Origin: Sulfuriflexus sp032250955
GTDB lineage: Bacteria; Pseudomonadota; Gammaproteobacteria; AKS1
Length of the DNA stretch: 24,545 nucleotides
Assembly: GCF_032250955.1 (NCBI RefSeq)
Contig: NZ_JAVVES010000045.1
Span: 1-24,545, forward strand
Direction: 5' to 3'
The translations under genes were made by a program, and so were the position numbers. The notes beneath the pieces were generated by a model. The model did not search any database and was not told the DNA's origin. It saw only the letters and a program-made list of their open reading frames with translations. Shown one piece after another: positions 7,020 to 15,225 of this stretch; position 1 is the first letter of the stretch; the number at the start of each line of letters is the position of its first letter.

Positions 7020-7676
7020 GTGGCACTGGCGATTTTTGATTTGGACAATACCCTGCTCAATGGTGACAGTGATTATCTGTGGGGCCGGTTTCTGGTCGAA
7101 CTGGGCGTGGTCGATGGCGACTGGTATGAAGGTGAAAACCAGCGTTTTTATGATGAATACAAGGCCGGTACGCTGGATATCCTTGAGTTTCTGAGATTTT
7201 CCCTGCAACCCCTGGCGGCGCATGATCTGGCGACCCTGAACGAGTGGCATGCCCGCTTCATGAAGGAAAAGATCCAGCCGATTATACAACCCCGGGCGCA
7301 GGCGCTGGTTGACCGGCATCGCGAGGCCGGCGATACCCTGCTTATCATCACGGCCACCAATCGCTTTGTGACGGCACCGATTGCGGCGGCCTTTGGCATC
7401 GATAACCTGCTCGCGACGGAGCCGGCCCGGGAACACGACCGCTTTACCGGTGAAGTGGCCGATATCCCCTGCTTCCGCGAGGGTAAGGTCAAGCGCCTTG
7501 AGCGCTGGTTGCGCGAGACCGGGCGCAACCTCGAGGGCAGTTTTTTTTATTCCGATTCGCATAACGACTTGCCGCTGCTCGAGCTCGTACCGCACCCGGT
7601 GGCCGTCGATGCCGACGATACCCTGCAGCAACACGCCGAACAGCGGGGCTGGAAAACGATCAGCTTCCGGGATTAA
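7020..7676 (+). CDS. HAD-family phosphatase, subfamily IB (SerB-like)
   Basis: This 218-residue cytoplasmic phosphatase has all HAD motifs. The nucleophile and acid/base are Asp7 and Asp9 (FDLDNTL), motif II is the ITATN segment, a conserved lysine lies in EGKVKRL, and the metal-binding motif III/IV is FYSDSHNDLPLL. The helical cap between motifs I and II is that of subfamily IB, like SerB. The homologous gene beside rppH/nudH in Pseudomonas aeruginosa (PA0335) has been reported as a histidinol-phosphate phosphatase. That substrate is plausible here but not shown by sequence alone. The start is GTG with GGGAGA about 7 bases upstream. Confidence 0.85.
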   Translation: MALAIFDLDNTLLNGDSDYLWGRFLVELGVVDGDWYEGENQRFYDEYKAGTLDILEFLRFSLQPLAAHDLATLNEWHARFMKEKIQPIIQPRAQALVDRHREAGDTLLIITATNRFVTAPIAAAFGIDNLLATEPAREHDRFTGEVADIPCFREGKVKRLERWLRETGRNLEGSFFYSDSHNDLPLLELVPHPVAVDADDTLQQHAEQRGWKTISFRD

Positions 7677-7731
7677 CTCGGTCGCGGATGACACTGCGCA
7701 CGGATAGCGCGATAATGGCTGCCTTGCAACG

Positions 7732-7776
7732 AGGCCGCGCGATGCGGCCTGTCACCATGACACCATGACACCATCA
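7732..7776. repeat. GC-rich hairpin and short tandem repeat before the GGDEF/EAL gene
   Basis: AGGCCGC (7732-7738) and GCGGCCT (7744-7750) form a perfect 7-bp stem with loop GCGAT. Just after it, the 8-base unit CACCATGA occurs at 7753-7760 and 7761-7768 and, with one change, at 7769-7776. The hairpin may limit read-through from the HAD gene, but it lacks a T-run. Confidence 0.4.
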
Positions 7777-7798
7777 GCCCACTGGAGGAGCCCACCTG

Positions 7799-10177
7799 TT
7801 GAAACTACCCGGCACATTACGCACTCGTCTTGTGCTCGCTTTCGCCCTCATGCAGGTTCTGGCGGTCGGCCTGCTCGGCTTTTTTCTTGTTCAACAAGCC
7901 GCGCGCGTGGAGATAGACGCACAACAAAATCTCGCCCGTAACCTCATGGCGCTCACCGAGCCGAATGTGCAGCGCATGCTCACCTCACATCATGCTGATG
8001 ATCTGAAGCAGTACCTGAATAACCTGATCAAGAACACGTCTATCGCCGGCGTGTTTGTCAGTAACCCAACCGGTACCCTGATCCATTCCTTCGACCAGAA
8101 TGAACCGCCGCCGAGCCTCCTGACCCGCCTGTTTATCGACCCCGATGAGGTCAACGTGGTGCTGCAATCGGCCCTGTACAAGCAGGGTGTCAGCCAGGGT
8201 AATTTTGAGATCAAGCTTTCCAGTCAGCCCATCAATGAACACCTGCAGAGCATTTTTATTAACAGCCTGTTAATCCTTGCCGGTCTGTTGTGCCTGACCC
8301 TGCTGATCACCTACTGGATGATCTCGCGATTCACAGCCCCGCTGAAACGACTGGTCGGGATTGCCGCGCAGCTCGGCCGAGGTGACTGGCAGCAGCATGT
8401 CGTCACGCCGAAGAGCAGTTACAGTGAAATCCAGAGCCTCGGCAATGCCCTCACCGAGAGCGCCCGCCTGATGGCGGGGCAGATCAGTCACCTCGAAAAT
8501 ACCCAGGAAAAACTCGTCTATAGTGAGCATCAGTTGCGCTCACTGGTAAACAACATGCGCGAGGCCCTGTTTGAACTTGATGTCCATGGTGGCATCTCCT
8601 TCCTGAACCCGGCCTGGGAACTGATCACTGGCCATAACATCACTGAATCCTATGGCCGGCACTTTGCCGACTTCCTGTCCGAACGCGAAGACCGCAAGCT
8701 GTTCCTCGCTGAAAACCTCGCGGCGCTGGATATCAGCAATCATGAAATGGAAATTCGCTCGGCAGATGACACCCCCATCCGTGTCGAGGTCGATGCACAT
8801 GCCACTTTCGACTCACTCGGCAGGCTCGAGGGCGTAGTCGGGCGGTTCCAGGATATCAGCGAGCGTTTTGAACTCGGTCAGACCCTGGAAGAACATCGCT
8901 ACCAGCTATACCGCATGTCGATCACCGACGAATTGACCGGCCTGTATAACCGTCGGCACTTTGAAAAGTTTCTGGCCCGGAAACTGCCCAAGACCCTGGC
9001 CAGGAACCACTCCCTCTGCCTCGCCCTTATTGATGTAGACGGCTTCAAGTTTATCAATGACACCTACGGCCACCCGGTCGGCGATACGGTCCTGAAGACC
9101 ATCGCCAACCTGCTGCGCACAATGGTGCGCCCAAACGACGTCGTCGCCCGCCTCGCCGGTGACGAGTTTGCCCTGCTGCTGCCCGATACTGAAATCGAAA
9201 CCGCGCAGGCCATCTGTACCGCCCTGCTGGAAACCATCAACAACACCCGTGTCCGCCTGACCGTGGGACACCTGCAACTGCGAGCCAGTATCGGCATCTC
9301 GGTGGCCCCCTTCCATGGCAGCACGGTCCAGGAGCTGATCGGCGCGGCCGATGTCGCTCTCTATCATGCCAAGCGCCGCCATCGTGGCCAGATCGAGGTG
9401 CTCTCCACCGATCTGAGTCAGGGCATCATGGAAGTCTTCAGCCGTGGCTTCGAGCTGCGAAACGCCATCGAGAACGGTGATATTGAACCGACCTTCCAGC
9501 CGATCACCGATCTCCGCACAGGCCAGCCGATAGCCTACGAGGTGCTTGCCAATATGCGCCGCGGCAAGCTGATGCTGCCGGCCTCGGAGTTCATCATGGT
9601 TGCCGAAGACCTCGGCCTGGTCCGCGAGATCGACCTCTGCATGATCCGCAAGGCGCTCGAACAGGCCCCGGGGGAGGTGGAACTGTTTCTGAACATCAGC
9701 CTGCTGTCCTTCCATGATGTCAATTTTGGCGGTGAGCTACTGCGCCTGCTCGCGCCGGCTTGCCAGGCCGGCCGGCCGGTGACCATTGAAATCACTGAGC
9801 GTGAAACCATCTCTCTCACCGACAAGCTGCTGGCGGATATCCAGGCCCTGCGTGATGCCGGTTGCAAGCTGGCCCTGGATGATTTTGGCCAGGGCTATTC
9901 TACCTTCAGCTATCTGCGCAGTTTCCGCCCCGAGTATCTGAAGATCGACGGCAGTTTTGTTGAGAGGATCCTGGAAAGTGATGCCGATCGGACCATTATC
10001 GAACACATCCACTCACTGTCGCGTTCTTTCGGTGCGGTGAGTATTGCCGAGAGCCTGGAAAGCGAGGCCATCCGTGCCGCCGTCATGAAAGTCGGCATCC
10101 ATTGCGGCCAGGGTTATCATTACGGCCGACCGGACACCGCCGACAAGGTCTTCGCCAAAACCGGTGGGACTGCCTGA
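7799..10177 (+). CDS. Membrane PAS-GGDEF-EAL protein with degenerate EAL domain
   Basis: This 792-residue cyclic-di-GMP protein of the inner membrane has two spans (about 10-32 and 150-172) around a periplasmic sensor domain. A HAMP segment (about 172-225), a PAS domain (about 245-355), GGDEF and EAL follow. The GGDEF signature is AGDEF (near 453-457). The product-inhibition motif RxxD is in place (RPND, 10 residues before AGDEF), so diguanylate cyclase activity is plausible. The EAL domain is degraded: the signature is EVLAN, losing the Arg of ExLxR, and the later DDFGQGYS and AESLES segments deviate from DDFGTGYS and AEGVE. It may be an inactive phosphodiesterase or a c-di-GMP-binding domain. 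The start is TTG, with GGAGGAG 8 bases upstream and a typical membrane N-terminus following. Confidence 0.9.
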   Translation: MKLPGTLRTRLVLAFALMQVLAVGLLGFFLVQQAARVEIDAQQNLARNLMALTEPNVQRMLTSHHADDLKQYLNNLIKNTSIAGVFVSNPTGTLIHSFDQNEPPPSLLTRLFIDPDEVNVVLQSALYKQGVSQGNFEIKLSSQPINEHLQSIFINSLLILAGLLCLTLLITYWMISRFTAPLKRLVGIAAQLGRGDWQQHVVTPKSSYSEIQSLGNALTESARLMAGQISHLENTQEKLVYSEHQLRSLVNNMREALFELDVHGGISFLNPAWELITGHNITESYGRHFADFLSEREDRKLFLAENLAALDISNHEMEIRSADDTPIRVEVDAHATFDSLGRLEGVVGRFQDISERFELGQTLEEHRYQLYRMSITDELTGLYNRRHFEKFLARKLPKTLARNHSLCLALIDVDGFKFINDTYGHPVGDTVLKTIANLLRTMVRPNDVVARLAGDEFALLLPDTEIETAQAICTALLETINNTRVRLTVGHLQLRASIGISVAPFHGSTVQELIGAADVALYHAKRRHRGQIEVLSTDLSQGIMEVFSRGFELRNAIENGDIEPTFQPITDLRTGQPIAYEVLANMRRGKLMLPASEFIMVAEDLGLVREIDLCMIRKALEQAPGEVELFLNISLLSFHDVNFGGELLRLLAPACQAGRPVTIEITERETISLTDKLLADIQALRDAGCKLALDDFGQGYSTFSYLRSFRPEYLKIDGSFVERILESDADRTIIEHIHSLSRSFGAVSIAESLESEAIRAAVMKVGIHCGQGYHYGRPDTADKVFAKTGGTA

Positions 10178-10227
10178 CATTCCTTACCTGTTACTATCCG
10201 CTGCAGAGCACTGACCAAGGAGTATGC

Positions 10228-10785
10228 ATGGGACATCGTTTATCAAAGATCTATACCCGCACCGGAGATGCCGGTGACACCGGTCTCGGTGACGGCTCAC
10301 GGGTGGCGAAAGACAGCCTGCGCGTCGAGTCCTATGGCGCGGTCGATGAACTCAACAGTATCGTCGGCATGGTTCTCGCGCATCCCCTGCCGGCAACCGT
10401 CAAGGCCTGTCTTGAAGATGTCCAGCACGACCTGTTCGACCTCGGCGGGGAATTATCCGTGCCCGGCTATAAGACGTTAACCCCGGCTTACAGCACGCGT
10501 CTGGAAGAACAACTCGACAGCTTCAATGCCGACCTGCCCATGCTCAAGGAATTCATTCTCCCTGCCGGCGGCCTGGCCACCAGTGCCTGCCACCTGGCCC
10601 GCGCCGTCTGCCGGCGTGCCGAACGTCGCGTGGTCAGCCTGAAACGCGATGAGGACATCAACCCGGCCATCATTACCTACCTGAACCGGCTTTCTGACTT
10701 GCTGTTCGTAATGGCGCGGGTGTTGGCCCGCCATGAACACGGCAACGAGGTCCTCTGGCAACCCGGTCGCAACGTGCACCCCTAA
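10228..10785 (+). CDS. PduO-type cob(I)alamin adenosyltransferase
   Basis: This 185-residue enzyme transfers adenosyl from ATP to cob(I)alamin, making adenosylcobalamin. The family signatures are clear: KIYTRTGDAGDTGLGDG at residues 7-23 (ATP site), SYGAVDELNSIVG, and the helix with RAVCRRAERR followed by LNRLSDLLFVMAR. The length matches single-domain PduO enzymes. ATG at 10228 is chosen because AAGGAG lies 5 bases upstream and the conserved region begins directly after it. A longer in-frame opening at 10102 overlaps the preceding gene and adds no homologous sequence. It lies 50 bases after the GGDEF/EAL gene. No other cobalamin genes are nearby. Confidence 0.93.
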   Translation: MGHRLSKIYTRTGDAGDTGLGDGSRVAKDSLRVESYGAVDELNSIVGMVLAHPLPATVKACLEDVQHDLFDLGGELSVPGYKTLTPAYSTRLEEQLDSFNADLPMLKEFILPAGGLATSACHLARAVCRRAERRVVSLKRDEDINPAIITYLNRLSDLLFVMARVLARHEHGNEVLWQPGRNVHP

Positions 10786-10883
10786 CAACTGCCTGTGCAG
10801 TGGCCGGCCAGCGGCCAGGCCTGACACGTTTCGCGCCGTTCCGTTATAATCGCCGACTATCTGTTTTTACCTTGGGAAAGACT

Positions 10884-11663
10884 ATGAAAGATCCTGTCGT
10901 TATCATTGGCATGGGCGAAATGGCCGGCGTTTTTGCCCGCGGTTTCCTGCGTCTCGGCCACCCGGTTTTTCCGGCCAGCCGCGAAACCTCGCTGAGCACC
11001 ATGGCCGGGGAGCTGCCGACACCCGCGCTGGTTCTCGTCGCTGTTGGCGAAAATGATCTGCACCCGGTGCTCGAAGCCTTACCCAGCCTGTGGCAGGAGC
11101 GCGTTGCCCTGTTACAGAACGAACTGCTGCCGCGTGACTGGCGCTCTCATGACCTTGTCAGCCCAACGGTCATCTCGGTCTGGTTTGAAAAGAAAAAGGG
11201 GCAGGAATACAAGGTGCTCATCCCTTCGCCGGTATACGGCCCCCACGCACAACTGATCGCCAATGCCCTGGATGCCATCGATATACCGTGTAAGGTGCTG
11301 GAGACGGCCGAGGAGCTTGAATACGAACTCGTGCGCAAGAATGTCTATATCCTCACCACCAATATCGCCGGCCTGGAAGCCGGCGGCACGGTGAGCGAGT
11401 TGTGGCAAAACCATGAGCAACTGGCACGTGACGTGGCCAATGATGTCATGGATATCCAGGCCTACCTGACCAATGTCAGCAACGTAAATCGACAACGCTT
11501 GATTGACGGTATGCTCGAGGCCTTTGCCGGTGACCCGGCGCATAACTGCATGGGCCGCAGTGCCCCGGCGCGCCTGGCGCGTATTCTGGAGATTGCCGAT
11601 CAGGCCGGTCGGGAGGTCAAGACCCTGCGCGCCATCCATGACAAGACGGCCACGGTTACTTAA
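10884..11663 (+). CDS. Rossmann-fold NAD(P)-binding protein of unknown substrate
   Basis: This 259-residue soluble protein begins with a nucleotide-binding strand-turn-helix (VVIIGMGEMAGVFARG, residues about 5-20), where the classical GxGxxG is GMGEMA. The following GHPVFPASRE and LVAVGENDL fit the fold of ketopantoate reductase or F420-dependent oxidoreductase-like proteins. The C-terminal half is helical, with VRKNVYILTTNIAGLEAGG and a conserved-looking GDPAHNCMGRSAPARL segment. I do not recognise a specific family or substrate. The ATG is preceded by GGGAAAG. The gene converges with ampE, the two stop codons overlapping in TTAA at 11660-11663. Confidence 0.7.
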   Translation: MKDPVVIIGMGEMAGVFARGFLRLGHPVFPASRETSLSTMAGELPTPALVLVAVGENDLHPVLEALPSLWQERVALLQNELLPRDWRSHDLVSPTVISVWFEKKKGQEYKVLIPSPVYGPHAQLIANALDAIDIPCKVLETAEELEYELVRKNVYILTTNIAGLEAGGTVSELWQNHEQLARDVANDVMDIQAYLTNVSNVNRQRLIDGMLEAFAGDPAHNCMGRSAPARLARILEIADQAGREVKTLRAIHDKTATVT

Positions 11664-12559
11664 CGCAAGCCGCCGAACAGGGTCAGCAGGGCGATCAGCA
11701 CCACACTGATCACCAGTGCCCGCAGCACCAGGCCCTTCGCCGCACTCACCCGATCCTGCACGTCATCGGCAGTGACTTCCTCATCGTCGGCGAGGTCATG
11801 GAGTTGCAAGGCCCCCAGTCCACCTGCCAGTACCGGACCCTCAACGCCGGCCTGCCAGTCATCGCGCCAGGCCTGACGACATTCGCGCCAGGCGTGAAAG
11901 GCATCGACAAAACTGCCCGCCATGGCAAAGGCCAGTGCCACCATGTGGGCCGGCAACCAGGCGAGGATGTCGTGCAGGCGCCTGGCCGCCTCGCTGAACG
12001 GCGAAGCGTTGTCGGCAAAGCGTTTGTTAAGATGGTAGGCGAGACGATACAGGACCACGCCCAGCGGGCCAGACCCCATCACGCTGAAGACGGTAAACCA
12101 GAAGATCGGCGCCAGCAGCCGATCATTCCCTGCTAACAGGGTCTTTTCCACCAGGGCCTGCTGCAGCTCCTGCAGCGACTCGGGGGGCGTGCCTTCCAGC
12201 AAGTCGGCGGCGGCCGCGCGCGCGGTGGACTCGTCCCCCGCCTGCCATGCCTCGAGAAAGCGATCGATCTGGCCATCCAGGTCTTTCGGCCCGAGACAAA
12301 TGAACAGCACCAGGATACTAAAGGCCAGGGAAGGCAGCCCGAACCACACATCATGGAAAAGCATATTAATCAGGATCACAGCGATAACCGGCACGGCCAT
12401 CACCAGCAACACCCTGCTTGACCCACCCAGCTTGCGATCCTGCGTCCAGCCCAGCAGCTTGTCGGTGTACTGATCGAACCAGTCAAAACGCCGGAAGGCG
12501 CGCATCGACTCTACCATGCGCTCGAGGATTAAGCTGATTAGTATCGCGATGAGTGTCAT
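11660..12559 (-). CDS. ampE: AmpE-like inner membrane protein
   Basis: This 299-residue membrane protein of the AmpE family (related to CobD/CbiB) is downstream of ampD on the same strand, as in enteric bacteria and pseudomonads. AmpE has been called a regulatory signalling modulator of beta-lactamase induction, with no established enzymatic activity. Hydrophobic spans are visible near the N-terminus (TLIAILISLILERMV), around VLLVMAVPVIAVILINMLF, after DRLLAPIFWFTVFSVMGSGP, and at the C-terminus (VISVVLIALLTLFGG). The start at ATG 12557-12559 (MTLIAIL) matches the family; the open frame extends upstream but overlaps ampD. A GDE-rich soluble stretch lies in the middle. Seventy-three bases separate it from ampD. 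Confidence 0.85.
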   Translation of the reverse strand: MTLIAILISLILERMVESMRAFRRFDWFDQYTDKLLGWTQDRKLGGSSRVLLVMAVPVIAVILINMLFHDVWFGLPSLAFSILVLFICLGPKDLDGQIDRFLEAWQAGDESTARAAAADLLEGTPPESLQELQQALVEKTLLAGNDRLLAPIFWFTVFSVMGSGPLGVVLYRLAYHLNKRFADNASPFSEAARRLHDILAWLPAHMVALAFAMAGSFVDAFHAWRECRQAWRDDWQAGVEGPVLAGGLGALQLHDLADDEEVTADDVQDRVSAAKGLVLRALVISVVLIALLTLFGGLR

Positions 12560-12632
12560 GAGTAACCGGGTCCCTGTAACGACTATATGCTTATTATCAC
12601 CGTAATGAAGCCCAAAACCAAACGCAACCGGG

Positions 12633-13187
12633 CTAGATACCAAACACCCTTAACAGCGCGTGCAGGCGTTGCCAGTCAAAGGCCTCGCCGGGGTCAGTCT
12701 TGCGTCCGGGCGCGATATCACAATGGCCGGCAATCCGCTCAGTGGTAATCGCCGGGTAGGCCTGCATCAGGCAGGCGGTAATATCGGCCAGCTGTTCGTA
12801 TTGCTCGGGCGTGTAAGGGATGTCATCCGCGCCTTCCAGCTCAATGCCGATGGCAAAATCATTGCAACACTCGCGACCATCAAAACATGACTCGCCGGCA
12901 TGCCAGGCCCGCTGCTCGAAGGGCACGTATTGCACCACCTCACCATCGCGGCGAATCAGCAAGTGGCTCGATACCCGCAACTCATGAATGTCGCGAAAGT
13001 AGTCGTGCGCCTGCGGGTCAAGCCGGTTGGTGAACAAGGCATCGATCCACGGCCCGCCGAATTCTCCCGGTGGCAGACTGATCCCGTGAATGACGAGCAA
13101 ATCAATCGGCTGACCCGCGGGGCGGGCGTCGCAATTCGGCGACGGTAACTGCCGGGCAATATCAAGCAGACCATTGCTTATCTGCAT
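12633..13187 (-). CDS. ampD: 1,6-anhydro-N-acetylmuramyl-L-alanine amidase
   Basis: This cytoplasmic zinc amidase (184 residues) cleaves the stem peptide from 1,6-anhydroMurNAc-peptides during cell-wall recycling, keeping the AmpR inducer low. Zinc ligands align with the characterised Citrobacter enzyme: His34 (VIHGISLPPGEFGG), His155 (RIAGHCDIAPGRKTDPG) and Asp165. The catalytic Glu116 (GIELEG) and Lys163 are also present. There is no signal peptide, as expected for AmpD rather than periplasmic AmiD. The ATG lacks a clear Shine-Dalgarno sequence. Its operon partner ampE follows. Confidence 0.95.
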   Translation of the reverse strand: MQISNGLLDIARQLPSPNCDARPAGQPIDLLVIHGISLPPGEFGGPWIDALFTNRLDPQAHDYFRDIHELRVSSHLLIRRDGEVVQYVPFEQRAWHAGESCFDGRECCNDFAIGIELEGADDIPYTPEQYEQLADITACLMQAYPAITTERIAGHCDIAPGRKTDPGEAFDWQRLHALLRVFGI

Positions 13188-13269
13188 AACGGACGTCGCG
13201 ATAGATTAAACATAGCGACAGTATAACAGCTGCCCGTTTCCTTCCCGGTGATTTTCGGCCGGCGCCTTT

Positions 13270-14277
13270 TCAATCTGCCGCCGGGGCCGCCAGCAGCAGT
13301 GAAAAAAATCCGTCAGCCGGTTCATAGTGCTGTTCAATCCGGAACCCCGCCTCGCTCAGCAAGGTCGTCAGTGATGCCGGCGTGAACTTGCGGCTGATCT
13401 CGGTCAGGATGGACTCGCCCTCGACAAACTCGATGCTGGCGTCCAACGCCTTCACGGTCACCGTTTGCGCCTGTGCGGCAACCAGGTACATTTCGATCCG
13501 CGACCGCGCCTGGTTGTAAATGGCCCGATGCTCGAAAGCCGTGGGGTCAAAATTGGCGCCGACCTCGCGGTTCAATACGCGCAACAGGTTGCGGTTAAAC
13601 TCGGCCGTCAGGCCATCCCTGTCGTTATAGGCGGCCTGCAGCACGTCGCTATCCTTAACCCGGTCAGCGCCCATCAACAGCGCATCATCCGGCCCCATCA
13701 GGCCACGCAGTTCTCGCAAGAAGCTGACGGCATACTCATGCTCGAGGTTGCCGATGGTACTGCCAAGGAAAACGAACAGGGCACGACCGGGAAATCCCGG
13801 CAAGTGTTCAAAGCCGGCATGGTAGTCACCCACCAGGCCGCGCACCTGCAGCCAGTCATACTCATCCATCAGTGCCAGGGCCGAATCCTGGACCATGCTC
13901 TCGCAGACATCGAAGGGCCAGTAGGTGGCATGGCAGCCCTGCTCTTCACAGGCGTCCAGCAGGCGCCGCGTTTTGCGTGAAGTGCCGCTGCCAAGTTCAA
14001 CCAGATGTTCCGGCTGCAGACGGGCAATAATGTCAGCGGCACGGTGCCCGAGCAGGTCGTCCTCGGTACGCGTCGGGTAATATTCTTCGGTATCACAGAT
14101 CGCATCAAACAGGCGCGAGCCCCTGTCATCATAGAAATATTTTGGCGGCAGTGAACGTGGTGACGTCAACAGGCCGTCCCTTACATCATCGAGCAGGCTC
14201 GGCACGCTATGCGCCGGAGCGACTGGCTGGCAGGACGACGGTAATGCTGCCCGTGCAGGCGATGTGGTCAGGCCCAT
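13270..14277 (-). CDS. egtD: L-histidine N(alpha)-methyltransferase, ergothioneine synthesis
   Basis: EgtD trimethylates histidine to hercynine with S-adenosylmethionine. The 335-residue length is typical. Signatures are PPKYFYDDRGSRLFDAI (44-60) with TEEYYPTRTE after it, the SAM-binding VELGSGTSRKT (93-103), FVFLGSTIGN, and the C-terminal EISRKFTPASLTTLLSEAGF. The N-terminal 25 residues are an extra proline- and alanine-rich tail. The ATG at 14275-14277 has GGAG five bases upstream. It is divergent from egtC-egtB, so hercynine production and its sulfurisation are encoded back to back and probably share the 166-base control region. Confidence 0.95.
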   Translation of the reverse strand: MGLTTSPARAALPSSCQPVAPAHSVPSLLDDVRDGLLTSPRSLPPKYFYDDRGSRLFDAICDTEEYYPTRTEDDLLGHRAADIIARLQPEHLVELGSGTSRKTRRLLDACEEQGCHATYWPFDVCESMVQDSALALMDEYDWLQVRGLVGDYHAGFEHLPGFPGRALFVFLGSTIGNLEHEYAVSFLRELRGLMGPDDALLMGADRVKDSDVLQAAYNDRDGLTAEFNRNLLRVLNREVGANFDPTAFEHRAIYNQARSRIEMYLVAAQAQTVTVKALDASIEFVEGESILTEISRKFTPASLTTLLSEAGFRIEQHYEPADGFFSLLLAAPAAD

Positions 14278-14443
14278 ATGAACTCCATATCTTCTCTACA
14301 GTAATCCATGATGCTTTATTCCTTCCGGGCAATATATGCGCGCATGTTCTTATTGGTTCGAATGATTTATTCGGCTAACATCGGGAGAATATGCTGTCGA
14401 ACGAGCCGCATCTATTTCTGGCGGTTTTATGAGGGTTATACAC
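14278..14443. promoter_or_regulatory. Divergent egtD / egtCB intergenic region
   Basis: This 166-base AT-richer stretch must carry the promoters of both arms of the ergothioneine locus. It contains a perfect 10-bp palindrome, ATGCGCGCAT, at 14336-14345, a candidate operator. I could not assign convincing -35/-10 pairs. Confidence 0.4.
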
Positions 14444-15223
14444 ATGTGCCGTATGGCTGCCTACCTTGGCCCGTCGATCCGTCTGCAGCAATTCCTGCTG
14501 CAACCCGAGCACAGTCTCGTCGTGCAGGCCTACGCCCCGCAAGAACTGGTTTATGCCCGGGTCAATGCCGATGGCTTTGGCGTCGGCTGGTACAACCAGG
14601 AGAACCAGCCTGCCAACTATCGCGTCACCGATCCCATCTGGTCAGACCCTAACCTGGATAACCTTGCGAAGGTGCTCGAGGCCGACCTCTGGTTTGCCAA
14701 TGTACGCAGCGCCACGCCGGGCAACCCGGTCAATCACAGCAACACCCAGCCGTTTGATGACGGTGAATTATTGTTTATGCACAACGGCTTTATAGGGGAT
14801 TTTCGCGAACAGGTTCGTCCGCGCCTGTTTGAGTTTCTGGACACTGACATACTTGCAACGATCCAGGGCACCTGTGACTCGGAGTACCTGTTCGCCCTGT
14901 TACGCCACTTTCTTGCCGAGAACGAGGACATGGCGATTGAAGAGGCCATTGCCGAGAGCTTTGCCGTGCTCGAAGGCTGGCTGGGCAACAGCGTGGCCTT
15001 GTTGAATATCATGGTCAGTGATGGTGAATTACTCTACGCCGCCCGGCATGCCATCAATCACGACAGCCCCTCGCTGTATTACACCACTGATGACGAGCAA
15101 TATGCCGACGCCCAGTTGGTGGCCTCGGAGCGCCTGACCCGGGACGGTCTCTGGCAGCCGGTTCCGGAACACGAGATCCTCGTCCTCAGTGCCGATGAAC
15201 CACCCGAGCTACTCGCCTTGTAG
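14444..15223 (+). CDS. egtC: EgtC-like class II glutamine amidotransferase
   Basis: This 259-residue Ntn-hydrolase begins Met-Cys-Arg, so removal of Met exposes the nucleophile Cys2, as in EgtC. EgtC removes the gamma-glutamyl group from hercynyl-gamma-glutamyl-cysteine sulfoxide. NADGFGVGWY (41-50), LWFANVRSATPG and NTQPF...LLFMHNGFIGDF are the standard glutaminase segments. TCDSEYLFALLRHFL and ASERLT follow. ATG at 14444 is required for Cys2 and has GAGG 9 bases upstream; an upstream in-frame opening at 14429 would bury the cysteine. egtB starts two bases after this gene, so the pair is translated as an operon. Its presence suggests the pathway uses gamma-glutamylcysteine as the sulfur donor. 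Confidence 0.92.
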   Translation: MCRMAAYLGPSIRLQQFLLQPEHSLVVQAYAPQELVYARVNADGFGVGWYNQENQPANYRVTDPIWSDPNLDNLAKVLEADLWFANVRSATPGNPVNHSNTQPFDDGELLFMHNGFIGDFREQVRPRLFEFLDTDILATIQGTCDSEYLFALLRHFLAENEDMAIEEAIAESFAVLEGWLGNSVALLNIMVSDGELLYAARHAINHDSPSLYYTTDDEQYADAQLVASERLTRDGLWQPVPEHEILVLSADEPPELLAL

Positions 15224-15225
15224 AG

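Noticed and set aside
7753..7776. Tandem CACCATGA units as a CRISPR-like or regulatory array
   Set aside because: Only three short direct copies without spacers; most likely replication slippage.
10102..10227. Longer start for the cobalamin adenosyltransferase
   Set aside because: It overlaps the GGDEF/EAL gene, and the conserved region starts right after ATG 10228 with AAGGAG upstream.
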